The notes under the pieces are model-generated. The model was not told the DNA's origin, did no database searches, and saw only the letters and a program-made list of their open reading frames with translations. DNA of 64,000 nt from Eutreptiella sp. 'Long Island Sound 2002' (Eukaryota; Euglenozoa; Euglenophyceae; Eutreptiales; Eutreptiaceae): contig OZ038383.1 in assembly GCA_964036045.1 (NCBI GenBank), positions 96,777,568-96,841,567 of the forward strand, read 5' to 3'. Of this stretch, positions 42,036-52,497 are shown piece by piece. Every line of letters begins with the position of its first letter. The stretch's first letter is position 1. A program made the position numbers and the translations under genes.

Positions 42036-43352
42036 ACCGCCGAGTTGTTGGCCGAAGCGGTGCGCTATCGCCAAACCAAGGCTGAGCCCAAGCCCAAAAC
42101 CCAGCCCAAGCCCAAGCCCCAACCCGAAGCCCAACCTCCTCCTCCTCCATTGCTACCCCCTCACCCCCTCACCGCCAAGGAGTCGGCCAAGGCGGACAAG
42201 GTGGTGGAGGAGGAGGACGAGGAAGAGGACGAACTGTAGAGCATGCGTGGGGAGCTGCAAAGGCTCTCTAGTTCGTTGGGGGCGCAGCGGGCAGCGAGGC
42301 CAAGGGCGGAGACAAAGGTGGCGGGGTGGGAGGCCAAGGTGGCGGAGTTGCAGGCCGGCGGGGAGGGGGAGCGTGAGGGTTGGGCCGCCGCCAACCTCAA
42401 GAAGGCAGGGCAGAAGGTGCGGGAGAAGGAGGACACCATCCAGCGGCTTGAGAGAAGCGTCAGGTGGATGGAGGAATGCGTGGTGAAGGAGGGGAAGGTG
42501 AAGGAGGAGGTGGAGGAGGAGGTGGTGGAGGTGGAGGTGGAGGAGACGGTGGGCGGGAAGGTGGAGGGGAAGGTGAAGGAGGAGGTGGAGGGGAAGGTGG
42601 TGGAGGAGAAGGTGGTGGAGGAGAAGGTAGCGGGGGCGGGGCAGTGGTTGAGGGGTTGTTTGGGGAGTCCGACGGCGGGGACAATCATGGACCTGCCACG
42701 GGACCCCGCCGTCTTGGCTGGCCCCCACCCCCCAAACCTCGACCAGCCCCTCCTGGTGCCCCCGGAGAGTCCGGTTTGGACTCTCCGTTTTTTGATGCAC
42801 TGTGTGCATCACAAAATTTTGGGGCGGGGGAGGTGGGTGTGGGCGGATGAGGAGGGGATCCACCAAGGTAAACCCCTGCGGGTGGGGGGGGGGGGGGGGT
42901 TGCAGGGGCCTGGTGGTGGCAACCGGAGTTGCCCGGGAGGAAGAGGGGGGAAGCGGCCCCCCATTCCGACAAGGGGGTCAAGATGTTTGAATTGACCCAA
43001 TTCAACGTCTTCACCCCCGACGTCAAAAAGGGGGGGCGGGGCATTGGCGGTTCATCGCCATGTGTGGGCAGGCAATGGGACTAGGGGGTATGGAGTGTGT
43101 TGTGAGGACGTGGGAGGGGTCGCCGACGTGGTCAAAGATCATGGGGATCGGGGCCTTCGAGCCGTCGGCCGCCCACCGGGGGGGGCATATGCCGGATCGG
43201 TGCACGGCATGGCCTCCTGCCCCAAGTCCAAGCCCAAGACCCCCGCAGCCCCCGCGACCGGGGGACTCCCGCAGCCGCATCTGCCAAACCCGTGGGACGC
43301 CTTCGCCAAGGCCCTGGGGGCAATCTCCCCCACCCTAGACATGCAAGGCATG
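42036..43352 (+). CDS. Pro/Glu-rich coiled-coil protein, TIR-element gene B (degenerate)
   Basis: Begins TAELLAEAVRYRQTKAEPKP with KPKPQPEAQPPPPP repeats and an acidic patch (VVEEEDEEEDEL). An in-frame TAG at 42238-42240 is followed by MRGELQRLSSSLGAQRA and a long Glu/Lys/Val coiled coil (KVKEEVEEEVVEVEVEE). After about 42660 the frame is disturbed around G-runs; a short stretch FELTQFNVFTPDVKK near 42985-43030 is in another frame. The last part (SPTLDMQGM) ends at donor GTATGC 43353. It probably represents one structural or regulatory protein of the element. No catalytic motif seen. Confidence 0.4.
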
Positions 43353-43506
43353 GTATGCTGAGTGCGTTCTAGCATTGATCTAGGGAAGCGTTCTAGCGTT
43401 GATCTAGCCAAACAGCTGCCGCCGTCGCTAGAACGCCGCTAGAACGTCGCTAGAACAGTTGCCTAGAACGCCGCTAAACACACCTGCCTCTTGTTTTTCT
43501 TGTCAG
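43353..43506 (+). other. third CTAGAAC cassette, predicted intron
   Basis: GTATGC donor, CTTGTCAG acceptor. Contains GCGTTCTAGCATTGATCTAG, GCGTTCTAGCGTTGATCTAG and then CGCTAGAACGCCGCTAGAAC, CGTCGCTAGAACAGTTGCC. The plus and minus words are arranged to fold into a hairpin. Confidence 0.6.
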
Positions 43507-44690
43507 GTCGTGAACCGGCAGTCGTGTGGAGCCGACCCCCGCGGGGTGCGGGTGGAGTGGCGCGATGGTGGACGCACCTCGTGGGGGTCACCGAGTTGGG
43601 CCACATGTTGGGGAAAGACCCCAACATGGCCCTCTCGGTGCTGTACCGGTTGGGTAGGTGGGAGGCGGGCAGGAGCGGGGGGGGGGGGGGCATGGACCCG
43701 TAGCGCAGGGGTTGGGTGAGAGTGGCGGAGGAGGGAGGGGAGAACAGGAGCAGTAGCACGCGGAGCAGTAGCAGCAGCAGCTGCTGCTGCTGCAGCGGGG
43801 AGAGGACACCCCCCACCAAAACCCCCAAACCCCCCCCAAGGCCCCCAAGAAACCCAAGGAGCCCCGCCACTTCGAGAGTAGCGAGGAAGAAGCACACCCC
43901 CTGGCACCCCACCCCAAGCCCAAGGCCAAGGCCAAGGGCAAGGCCAAGCCCCCCCCCCCCAAAACCCCAGGCCCCCGCCTTGGCAAATAGGGGCTGGGAC
44001 CCCTATGGGAATGTGCCGGGTGTGGGGGACACCTAGCATGTCCCTCGGGCGGAGGGGGGCAATGGGGGGACCGTCAGCCAAATGACGGTGTTGGGGGAGT
44101 GGGGTGAGGAGTTGGACCCGGGGGATTGGTGGTGTCGCAGGGTTCCACCGGGGAGGGGGGGGAGAAGGGGAAGAAGGGGGAGAAGAGGAACAGAGAGAAA
44201 GAGGGGGGCACCTTCCGGGTGCCGGGGGAGCTCCTCTTCCGCACCCGGGAGGAGGTGGAGGCCCACCTCCGGGAGGCCATGGGGGAGGGGGACAACAGCG
44301 ACGACGGGGATGACGGGGATGACGAGGGGGACCATGGTGAGGACAAGGGGGAGGGGGGTGACAAGGAGGGTGAGAAGGAAGGGGACACGGGGGGTGAGAA
44401 GGAAGGGGACACAGGGGGGTAAGAAGGGGGGTGCCGGGAGCAAGGATGCGCCCCGGCAACCCTCCACCACGAAGGAGGGGTAGCGTGCGTGGTGCGACTC
44501 GCGAAAGGGGGCGTGGGGGGCAGGGGGGCTAATCGGGCTAACCGGGCCAATCGGGCTAACCCACCACCAAGTGAACCGGCACCGGCCCGCCAAGTGACCT
44601 TCCAAGTGACCTATGGGGTGGGGTGGGAGGCTAACCGGGCTAACCAGGGGCCGGGGGGGGGGGACCCGGCGCTCCGTGAGTCGGGTTGAA
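43507..44690 (+). CDS. possible 3' exons of gene B, low complexity
   Basis: After the acceptor the frame reads VVNRQSCGADPRGV; an alternative frame gives REPAVVWSRPPRG and ELGHMLGKDPNMALSVLY. Further on the sequence is Gly/Glu/Lys-rich (about 44126-44422) with purine-rich codons. There is no domain, and several frames are open because of composition, so exon limits and frame are uncertain. Confidence 0.25.
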
Positions 44691-44774
44691 CATCGCGACC
44701 CTGTGATTGGCCACGGCTGGCCATGGTTGCCAGGGCAGCTTCCCTTTGAGGAGTGGCGAAGAATTTATATATAT

Positions 44775-44860
44775 CGTTCTAGGGACGTTCTAGCGAAGCG
44801 TTCTAGCGACGTTCTAGCGGCATTCGCTAGAACGTTGCTAGAACGTTGCTAGAACGAAAA
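44775..44860. promoter_or_regulatory. right subterminal CTAGAAC array
   Basis: CGTTCTAGGGACGTTCTAGC, GAAGCGTTCTAGCGACGTTC, then CATTCGCTAGAACG and two GTTGCTAGAACG copies: at least four motifs in one orientation followed by three in the other. This mirrors the arrangement inside the introns. Confidence 0.65.
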
Positions 44861-45071
44861 AAATTTGGATTCCAAATTGAGGTGAAAACAGTGAAATTGT
44901 GGAAAAAAAACCATGGGCCCCCTAGTACGGACAGGGGGGTCCAAGTTACAACCCTCAAAGTACCCACCCTGCACCCCCATGGGGGGGGGGGGACCACCTC
45001 TTTCTTCCGTTCTAGCCTTGTAGCGCCATCTAGGCTAGAACGAAATCGGGTCTTCTAGCGTGTACCAAGGG

Positions 45072-46197
45072 GAATCGATGGTAGTGAGCATGTCACCTGT
45101 TGATTCCTCCTTGAAATCTATGCTTTGCATAATCAGAAACGTGTTCAAGGAGCATTTTCTTAAATGCGTGTGAAATGCCCGTTCTCAGCTTAACCGGGAT
45201 GACAAGTTGGATGGCCAAGCCACCGTCATTGTGCAAAATAGATCTATCGGCCCAGAATGGACCAAGGACTTGGCTAGACAGATATGCCGAGAGCTGTTCC
45301 CTCTTTTCAGTCTTAACAAAAACTGCATAGATAAGATTGGAGTCATCTATAGCAAAGCCCTCCCACAAGGAAATGGGCATAATCGCAAAGTTGGGTTGAT
45401 TGGAGAAGCTTTAGACAACAGAGTTGATAACCCTTTCGTCCATGCGGAAGTGGATGATTTTCGTGGTACGGCCGTTGTTACCCGCACTCTCGTCCGCTGC
45501 TTTCTTGTTCGTCTGCAAGTGTTCGTAAAGCTTAGGGAGCCACCTTGTGTGCGCGTGAATGGCGTACAAATCCGAAGGGGCCTGCGGGTCCGAGAAAATG
45601 TGTTGGTCTGTAGTGCGACCAAACTCCATAAGCGGGAGCGCCTTGAATCTAGGTTGTTTGGCAGAGTTGCGGCTTTCGCCCGCTGATACCAAAATCCATG
45701 CGATCCGGTCATTGCTCTGTTTGATTGATGTGACACGGCGATCTGTGAGCCTGATATGGCTTACGTTCCATGGAAATTCAGACATCGACTGAAGGCCATC
45801 TGGGTCAATGAGCTTCCTGGGCCGCGGATTCAAAACCACAAGGGTAAGATTTTGCAGTGTGGTGAGTTTCTTGACAAGGTGGTCGCTTGTTTGAATGGCC
45901 TTGGGCAGATCTTCGCCTTCAACAACCATCAGTAATTCGAGGGCCTCTCCTCTAAATACCAGTCCTATGGTCTCCACCGTCGTAAGTTGCAGCGGGGAGT
46001 CAATCTTTAGAGAAGGCGTGGTTACACCCAAGTTTTTTATGGATATACCGCTTGTTCTAGAGCACGAAGTCCTATGTGTCAAGAACCGCAAACGTACAGA
46101 TTTGGTCTGAGTCAATAGAGGTCGGCACCTCATCAGCTAGGGGTGCACTCACTTTGACGAAATCCTTTGCACTCATTTGGCCGGAGTTCGCCTGCAT
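45072..46197 (-). pseudogene. LINE ORF1, N-terminal part
   Basis: Possible start ATG at 46197 (MQANSGQMSAKDFV). A shift near 46060-46110 leads into the main frame (46133-45411, then 45380-45093). There is a TAA between these two, in the same frame, and a TGA close to the insertion. The segment NVSHIRLTDRRVTSIKQSN to AWILVSAG may be an RRM-like fold (inference). Function in RNA binding is expected for an ORF1 protein, but no motif proves it. Confidence 0.55.
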
Positions 46198-46837
46198 GTT
46201 GCCCAAGTTGAGATCTGCTCTACGTGAAGGGGGACGAGTCGTTGGCTCCACACATGAACTCTAGATATTTCTGAAATTGAGAGAAAGGCTGCTAGGCAGC
46301 TCCATGGACGCACTAGGACGGTGACTTTCGCAGCAGGAGCGTACAAGAAAGATGCTATTGGCAGTGGGCGGAAATGATCATAATAGAAAGGGCCGGGCGA
46401 ATCACATGAGCAGCGCTTGCGTTTTTGTACCCCGCACAAATCTTCCGCTGACAGTGACGCCTCTTTATGGAATTGGTCACCAGGCTGTGGTCCCGAATGT
46501 GTGCTTGGGAGTATTAAGTATTAAGGGAGCATTAGTGAATGCCTGTTGGGGAGCAGAGCCGTTGCACACTAACCAAAATGGGTGGCGTCGGGGCTGGCGT
46601 TGACCCTATTGGTTGACGGATGTCCTGTGGGACTTCCTATGTGTTAGATCCGGCGGCCTCTGGTTCCAAAGGAATTTGGACCTCCACCCGGTAGCCGTCT
46701 GCAACTCTTCTGATCAATGCTGAGGGGATGGCGGATCACGTGTTGGCCGCGGATACCGCTACTTGGTTCCCCAGAAATTCAACAAGGACGGTAGGTGAAT
46801 TGACACCCCCTGTGGTGCTCGGTGTTGCTAACATGCT

Positions 46838-49169
46838 CAGTGGGCCAAACAGGCCCTGGACATGGCAAAAAGGATGGCACCGGAAAAAAAATGGACACCC
46901 AGAAAGTCGTCAAGAGGGCTATGTACCTCACGATGCATGAGGACAATGAGCTACACATCACACACCGATGCCCGGTGAATGGTACCATCCTCTAACTGTT
47001 GCCGAAGGGCAAGCAATTCACCTTCGCTCTGAATTTCGGGAACTCCCGCATGCTCCATGCAAAACTCATAAAACAATGGGGATGCACCCGCAGCCACTGA
47101 TGGCACAATGTCCCCCTCTACTGCCACCTCGTCAATACAAATGGGGTATGCACAGAAGGGGAGTTTGCTTGGCAAGACGGCCAAAATGTCTTCTACTATA
47201 AATGTGTTCCCATAAGCAATGGGTCGAAGTTTGTGCTTGGGGAGCACTTGGTCCCTACTTGGGGCACATCCGGCATGCTTTACAATATGCAACAGCCGTG
47301 GGCCACCAATGCGCAATGCAAGCAACCCGAAGTCCCTTGCGTCCTGTGTGTACTTGGCACGATAGCCCCGTTGCAACATCTCAAGGCAGTGCGGCACACT
47401 GCGGCCTTGCTGTAGTAGGGAGGACAAGACACATCTGGCACAACGGGGGCCATTGGGGTGTGCAAGTGCACTCGCAAGTTGCTTGTAGTCACTTACACAC
47501 TTGTCCTACCGTGATACATCTCGGATTGCATTCAGCGCTATCAACCGCTTTCGTTCGTTTTTTCGCTTCAACTCACGGCAACGGTACATAAGGGGGCCGG
47601 ATCCCAAGAGAGTGAGATGTGTTTTCTTGTGCCCACCCAAAGCTACATGTATAAGACACTACAACTCTTTGTCACTGGCCAATTGTTGACAGTCGTTACA
47701 CTGACCTTCGTTTGCGGTCTATGACCGCACGCCGTCTGTACCGGCAACCCACTTACCGGTGGTGCCATCATCATGCCTATCAAAAGGATATACCATCACG
47801 AACTCTATTCGCGATAAACCACAAGGGGGAAATCCCACACATCGTTGCGTACCTGATGGTGGGGGTGGATTATACCCGAGCAAATTGAGTGTTGGTGTTG
47901 GATTGGGAAGGGAAAGAGGGACCTCCGGCATACTGATATCTTGTGTTGCACAAGCAGTAGAGCCGGAGCTGCTTGGGTTACGTTACAAGAACGATCGAAT
48001 CCCAACCTTTTGCGGGGTTGCTTGTTTGGGGTCTGCCTTCTTTGTTGCACCCTTCCTCTGGCCGTGACCATCTAGCGTGCGTTGCCCATGCGTCAAAAAA
48101 TGTAAATGGGGCTTTGCTTGAGCGCAATGTGTAACATACAACCCGTTATTGGGCGGTGCACCGGACCAGGTAGGGACCCACCGCATACACAGACATAGTC
48201 ATACTCCCCGGCCTTCCGGGCCTTTTTGCGAGTTTCCTCATTCACCGTGTTCACCCAGGAGGATGAGATGGAATGCACACCATGCTTTTGCAATAGTTGG
48301 CGCAATGCCTCATCAAACTTTGGGCAAGTAGCACAGTCGGTAGCATATTGTACCTCTCTCCTGCGCCAAAACTCCACAATATGGACACCTCTTTCGTCTG
48401 AAAAGGGTAAGATACGCTCCGAGGTGGGGCGTTTAACAAGAACAACAGTGACAGCAAGATTGCAACGTGGACAAACCTCGTTGCCGCAATCGCACCAAGC
48501 GGACCGGTTTAACGTATCTGCCTGAAGAACATAAACAACCAAATGCTTTAGGTCCGTGGACTACAGGTACATAACACCAGCTTGTTTCCGCACACTTGTA
48601 CCATGTGAATTAACATACCAATACTTCCCACCATTGTAACCCAATGCTACCGAATAGTAACCATAGAGAAGGCCCAAGAAATGGCGGTGGCCATAGGCCG
48701 GATGCACACACTCCTCTAATGAGGAAGCAATATCCTTCCATGGAAGGAAAACGGTACCCCCAACCTGAGGCAAACAAGGTACAAACGGAAACGACGTAAC
48801 ACAAGGGTGAAACGGAACCGATGCATGATGACAAATGGTTATGCACCAACAATTAGCCGGGGGCAAGATAACCTGCAAATGGTTGAACAATTGCAATGCC
48901 TACATTGCCTCGGATAAAATCGCACCAGTGGCATTGTTGTCGGCCCCCAAGATAGCATGAGCGGTAGTGGCCACGCAGGTGGCGTACAGGAGGGAGTACG
49001 CCGTCAAAGCCAACATACCACAACTCAAGGTGCTACCCAAAAGTAGAGCAATACTCGACCACAAAGTCTTGCAACCCACAATTCGCAATTGATATTGTGT
49101 TCTAGTGCACACAAGACCTTGTACTCGTGTATTCCCCAAGGAGGTAGGCAGCAACTCGTCGCGCAACAT
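46838..49169 (-). pseudogene. long unknown protein, frame interrupted mainly by TAG (cysteine-peptidase-like segment)
   Basis: Two long minus-strand frames. Frame one, 49169-48093, has two TAG stops. Frame two, about 48186-46838, has one TAA and four TAG stops before a TGA. Frame one contains SCGMLALTAYSLLYA and, after about 130 residues, YYSVALGYNGGKYWYVNSHG with a following STDLKHLVVYVLQ. A Cys-containing helix and a later WxxxxSHG strand recall OTU/tegument-type ubiquitin proteases (weak inference). A Cys cluster CDCGNEVCPRC follows. Frame two is basic, then has CNDCQQL, CARCVLSSLL and FCAYPICIDEVAVEG. It may be one decayed transposon polyprotein. Confidence 0.4.
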
Positions 49170-49279
49170 TAGAAAGTGTACTTAAGGAGTTGCAATGCAC
49201 ACAAGTTGTACGAAGAATGCAAATAAAATTGCATGAACAAAGCACCCGCAAAAAACGCAACAAATGGTGCCTACTCCCG

Positions 49280-49345
49280 TCGCTCTGCGGCGAGTGTTAT
49301 CCTAGGTGCCTACTCCCATCGCTCTGCGGCGAGTGCATTTCTTAT
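49280..49345 (+). repeat. two-copy tandem of a ~42-bp unit
   Basis: GGTGCCTACTCCCGTCGCTC followed by TGCGGCGAGTG, repeated once with one change (CCATCGCTC). No other structure. Confidence 0.8.
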
Positions 49346-49569
49346 GGTTTAGGTTTGGGCACACACACCTTTGGGTTTGGGCACCATTCGCTGCTTGCAT
49401 TTTTCAAAGGGGAGCCGCCCCTAAAACCACTTGCCTAAACAGAAAAACGAAAAGCAACTCGGCATGACGCAATTACTACATAACGCCTGCGATCCCGCGG
49501 GTCCCCACGGCCTTAGGCAGCAACTCGTCTTGCAACATTGAAATGTGCGAATCAGGAATAAGGAATGTG

Positions 49570-49985
49570 TAGGAGGAATGCGTTCTCAGGGGCCCAAAAG
49601 AGGGCGGAAATGCTATGTCACCCCTGCATTCTCGGGGGTCCCCAACGCCAAGCGCGGGGAACAGAATCAGAATTGGCTACCTCGCTCCTGCCTTCTCGGG
49701 GGCCCAAAAGAGGGCGAAAATGCTATGCCACCCCTGCATTCCCGGGGGTCCCCAAACAAAGGGGGATAAAATCAGAATTGGCTTCCTCACCCCTGCCTTC
49801 TTGGGGGCCCAAAGGAGGGCGGAATTGCTACGTCACCCCTGCATTCTCGGGGGTCCCCAAACAAAGGGGGACAAAATCAGAATTGGCTGCCTCACCCTTG
49901 CCTTCTCGGAGGCCCAAAAGAGGGTGGAAATGCTACGTCACCCCTGCATTCTCGGGGGTCCCCAAACAAGGGGACAAAACCAAAA
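49570..49985 (+). repeat. ~105-bp tandem array (35 codons per unit)
   Basis: Four units; CATTCTCGGG/CATTCCCGGG landmarks lie at 49627, 49737, 49842 and 49947 (spacing 110, 105, 105). Each has GGGGTCCCCAAACAAAGGGG, AAAATCAGAATTGGCT and CTTCTCGGGGGCCCAAAAGA. With a 105-bp period the plus-strand frame stays in phase (CYVTPAFSGVPKQRG per unit), but composition and the non-coding relatives argue against a real protein. Confidence 0.9.
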
Positions 49986-49999
49986 GTGGCTGCATTGGG

Positions 50000-50740
50000 G
50001 ACAAGGACAAAACTGTGGGTATGCAGCCCAAAAGAATATCACCAAAAAATTTCGCACAAATGGTGCGCTTCCATCAAAAAACATCCTTAAACCCCCCCCC
50101 CCCAGACCACTTTAAAAAAGGGGGGGGGTTCCAAAACCCCTCATGGTATCGGATTTCTGAGAACCCCCCCCCCTTGCACACCGGCGCCGGTGGTCCATGT
50201 ATCATTTCAGCGTCAGTCACTGACCCCCCCACCCTTTTCGTGGCAAAGCTACAGCTCCTTATGCAGCTTCAGTGTTGCCGGGGGACCCCCCACCTTTCCA
50301 TCTCACATGCGGCCGCTTTTCTGTGTGCTGTTGTTCTGGGCTGTTGTGTGCCATCCATCCCTTGGCCTTGTGACTGAGTCACTGTGCATCAGAAGTCCTG
50401 CCTGCAAAGCGTCTGAGTAATCCAGACCATCGGCTGGTGACGACCCAGTGGTTTTCCTTCTGACCACAATGTAAAAGCTGTTAACATGGAGCAGGTGTAT
50501 GAGTGGGGTGGCAATGGCTGGTGCTGTGTTGCCGCGGGTATCATGAACCATTCCTGTGCCTCCCCTGGGGATTGCTTGAGCCAGAATATCAAAGGGGGCT
50601 AAGGTTGTGTTATTGACAAAGGGACTTCATTTGAGAAGATGTCAATGCATATACTTGGGCCTGCAAAAACCACTGAGTCACAATAAAAGTTGAAGACTCA
50701 TTCCTCTCGCCGCAGTCTCCGCATGCCATTAAACTGTGTG
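50000..50740. other. spacer with C-runs, no gene seen
   Basis: Contains poly(C) at 50092-50103 and 50165-50174 and poly(G) at 50121-50129. No supported frame. Confidence 0.4.
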
Positions 50741-50741
50741 G

Positions 50742-50909
50742 TTAAATCCTTTCGTGTAGAAACTCTTTGCATTGTTTGAGTTTTGGCCCTGCAACCAGAG
50801 CTTGAGTTGTGGGGAACCAAACCATTGCATCGGCTTTAGCATAAAATGCATCGCGAACTACCTTTGCGGTCTTGGCCGCGAAGTAAGCAACCTGACCGAC
50901 AGGAACAGA
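50742..50909 (-). CDS. possible terminal exon, unknown gene
   Basis: Begins after the acceptor CTGTCGGTCAG (minus). VAYFAAKTAKVVRDAFYAKA then MVWFPTTQALVAG and LKQCKEFLHERI, ending in TAA. Composition and a good polypyrimidine-AG acceptor suggest a real exon. It could be the true 3' end of the membrane-protein gene upstream or a separate gene. Confidence 0.35.
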   Translation of the reverse strand, partial: SVPVGQVAYFAAKTAKVVRDAFYAKADAMVWFPTTQALVAGPKLKQCKEFLHERI

Positions 50910-51768
50910 GAATAAGGAGCCAAAATTCAAATCAACTCATGTAAAACGAAATCGTTGCCTTGACCTTCATTGTCTCTCTTGGGCAGAATTGGGCCATTCG
51001 TGCAATTTCTGGGTGCCAGTCATTGCGAATTGCAGCTGGGCAGACATTGTAGCACCGAGGAACCAGCCCCAGCTATCCTCTGCTAGCGCCGCGCCAGAGA
51101 CATTTCTCCTGCGGCTGACTCTGCACCTATGCGAAAATGGAAAAACAGGCAGCCACATGTAACTGCTTGACGTCGCTGACTCAGGGTATGATATGTTGTA
51201 CGGCGATGCCCAAGAATTTGGTTCTTCATGCGCTGCACCATGCTCCTCACAAAGCAACACATTGGACAAATTGGGCAACTTTCAAATCACATTCCACCCA
51301 AACTCTGTGAAGATACCGAAATGCAGAGACGTAACTGGGCAATGCCATCGGTTGGAGGCTTTTACGTGACATGTCTTGCATTCAGGGACACTATCATAAT
51401 ACAAATCAAAACCCGTCCTCGGAGCAGCAGGAGTCGAACACGAAAGTTGAAAAGTGTGGGGGCCCACAACTGGTGTCCATCCCAATATGCCATGCTCCCA
51501 CCCGCTGACATTGACAGTTACCCAGCAGAATGTGAGTGCTGAGCAGATTGAGGGATTCATTGGGTGTTGTCTGAAACTCTATCCCGCTGTTTTTGTCGGA
51601 GTCTTCTTGAAATTCGTCACCACCGCTTTTTGTCAATAGCAGAGAACTGTGCAAGTCCGTTGGAATCGGGGCAGACCCTTTCCCTGGGGCTGCGGCCGTT
51701 TTCGGAGGCGGAGCGGCAGCCCCCCTGTTCTACCGGGACCACGACACACACCATTCCTTTGGGACCGC

Positions 51769-51993
51769 TCAACTTCGGGGGTCAGGGATGCCGCACCGAT
51801 GCATCAGGGCGCAGTACGGGGCCGGGGGAGGGCAGCGGAGGTGGACGTTTGGGGAGAATGTGTCAGATGGTCCAGTGACTGGCTCCTGAAGTGGCGCTTG
51901 AAGTCTGGCATCTTTGTCTAATGGATGACGACAATGACGACGAGTAGAGTCAGGCATCAGTGAGTCCTCCGGCAGGTCCCCTCCTTCTCCGAA
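51769..51993 (-). CDS. candidate last exon of the membrane-protein gene
   Basis: Acceptor GATCGTCGCAG, phase 0, 75 codons with TGA stop: FGEGGDLPEDSLMPDSTR to CGIPDPRS. Acidic/Pro-rich cytosolic-type tail. The intron to the preceding exon would be 52497-51994 (504 bp). Confidence 0.4.
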   Translation of the reverse strand, partial: FGEGGDLPEDSLMPDSTRRHCRHPLDKDARLQAPLQEPVTGPSDTFSPNVHLRCPPPAPYCALMHRCGIPDPRS

Positions 51994-52497
51994 CTGCGAC
52001 GATCGAGTCAAACTTCGTCTTACACCCTCTTTCCCAACACACGCACCAAGGGCCCACCAATGCCTGCCCTCGGGCCATGCCGAAGCGCCGAGCCGGGGGG
52101 GGGGGGGAGGGCACGGCTGTGGGTGCAGCTGTGCGTGAGCCAAACCCCGCGCCCCCGTACGTCCCCTGGAAATGCCTGAACGCCATTCATTGACTTGTGG
52201 CTCTGAATTTGGGGAGCTCGCTGCTGCGTTGTGGAAATGCCCCCAGGGCGTCGCACACGGGGCTCGAGCACGTGGGGACTCAGCCGCGCGCCGCGGCGCG
52301 GCATAGTGCGACAAGAGTTAGAGAATCAGTGATGAGGGTCCCGTTGGAGGCTGTGAGTTGGAGGCTCCGCGAAGCCAAGGCTGGGCAGCCAGCGAAATTG
52401 CCCCAGAGCACTGCAAATGAAATTCAAGGAAAACCATGTCGTGCCTGACTTCTCAGGTCCAAGCCCAAAAGCAAATGCGGCTCAAACCGCTTCATAC

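Larger units (their letters stand above)
39807..45071 (+). mobile_element. 5.27-kb TIR transposon with CTAGAAC subterminal arrays, inserted in LINE ORF1
   Basis: Ends are inverted repeats of about 38 bp: CCCTTCGTACACGCTAGAAG at the left and CCCTTGGTACACGCTAGAAG (reverse strand) at the right, both continuing into GACCC and ATTTCGTTCTAGCC. GA flanks both ends (39805-39806 and 45072-45073), and a 2-bp duplication restores the ORF1 frame. Clusters of GTTCTAG/CTAGAAC occur beside both ends and inside. The plus strand carries at least two predicted spliced genes. Many subterminal motif copies and a 2-bp duplication recall CACTA-type elements, but the TIR does not start CACTA and no DDE motif is visible. 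Possibly a new family. Confidence 0.75.
34523..46197 (-). mobile_element. LINE (APE-type non-LTR retrotransposon) split by two insertions
   Basis: Reading on the minus strand: ORF1 (46197-45072 and 39804-39388), ORF2 endonuclease (39391-about 38060), RT fingers to palm (38161-35742) and a C-terminal zinc-knuckle region (35065-34523). Without the Harbinger-like element (36530-37500) and the 5.27-kb TIR element (39807-45071) it is about 5.4 kb. ORF1 stop and ORF2 start overlap as ATGA. Frameshifts and in-frame stops show that the copy is dead. The 5' UTR (upstream of 46197) and the 3' end (below 34523) are not delimited. Confidence 0.85.

Noticed and set aside
42153-42866. Leu/His/Pro-rich minus-strand frame opposite gene B
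   Set aside because: Antisense shadow of the Glu/Lys/Val coiled-coil coding sequence.
3070-50000. Tandem arrays as possible CRISPR arrays
   Set aside because: Units are directly adjacent and similar throughout, with no unique spacers, and the DNA is eukaryotic.
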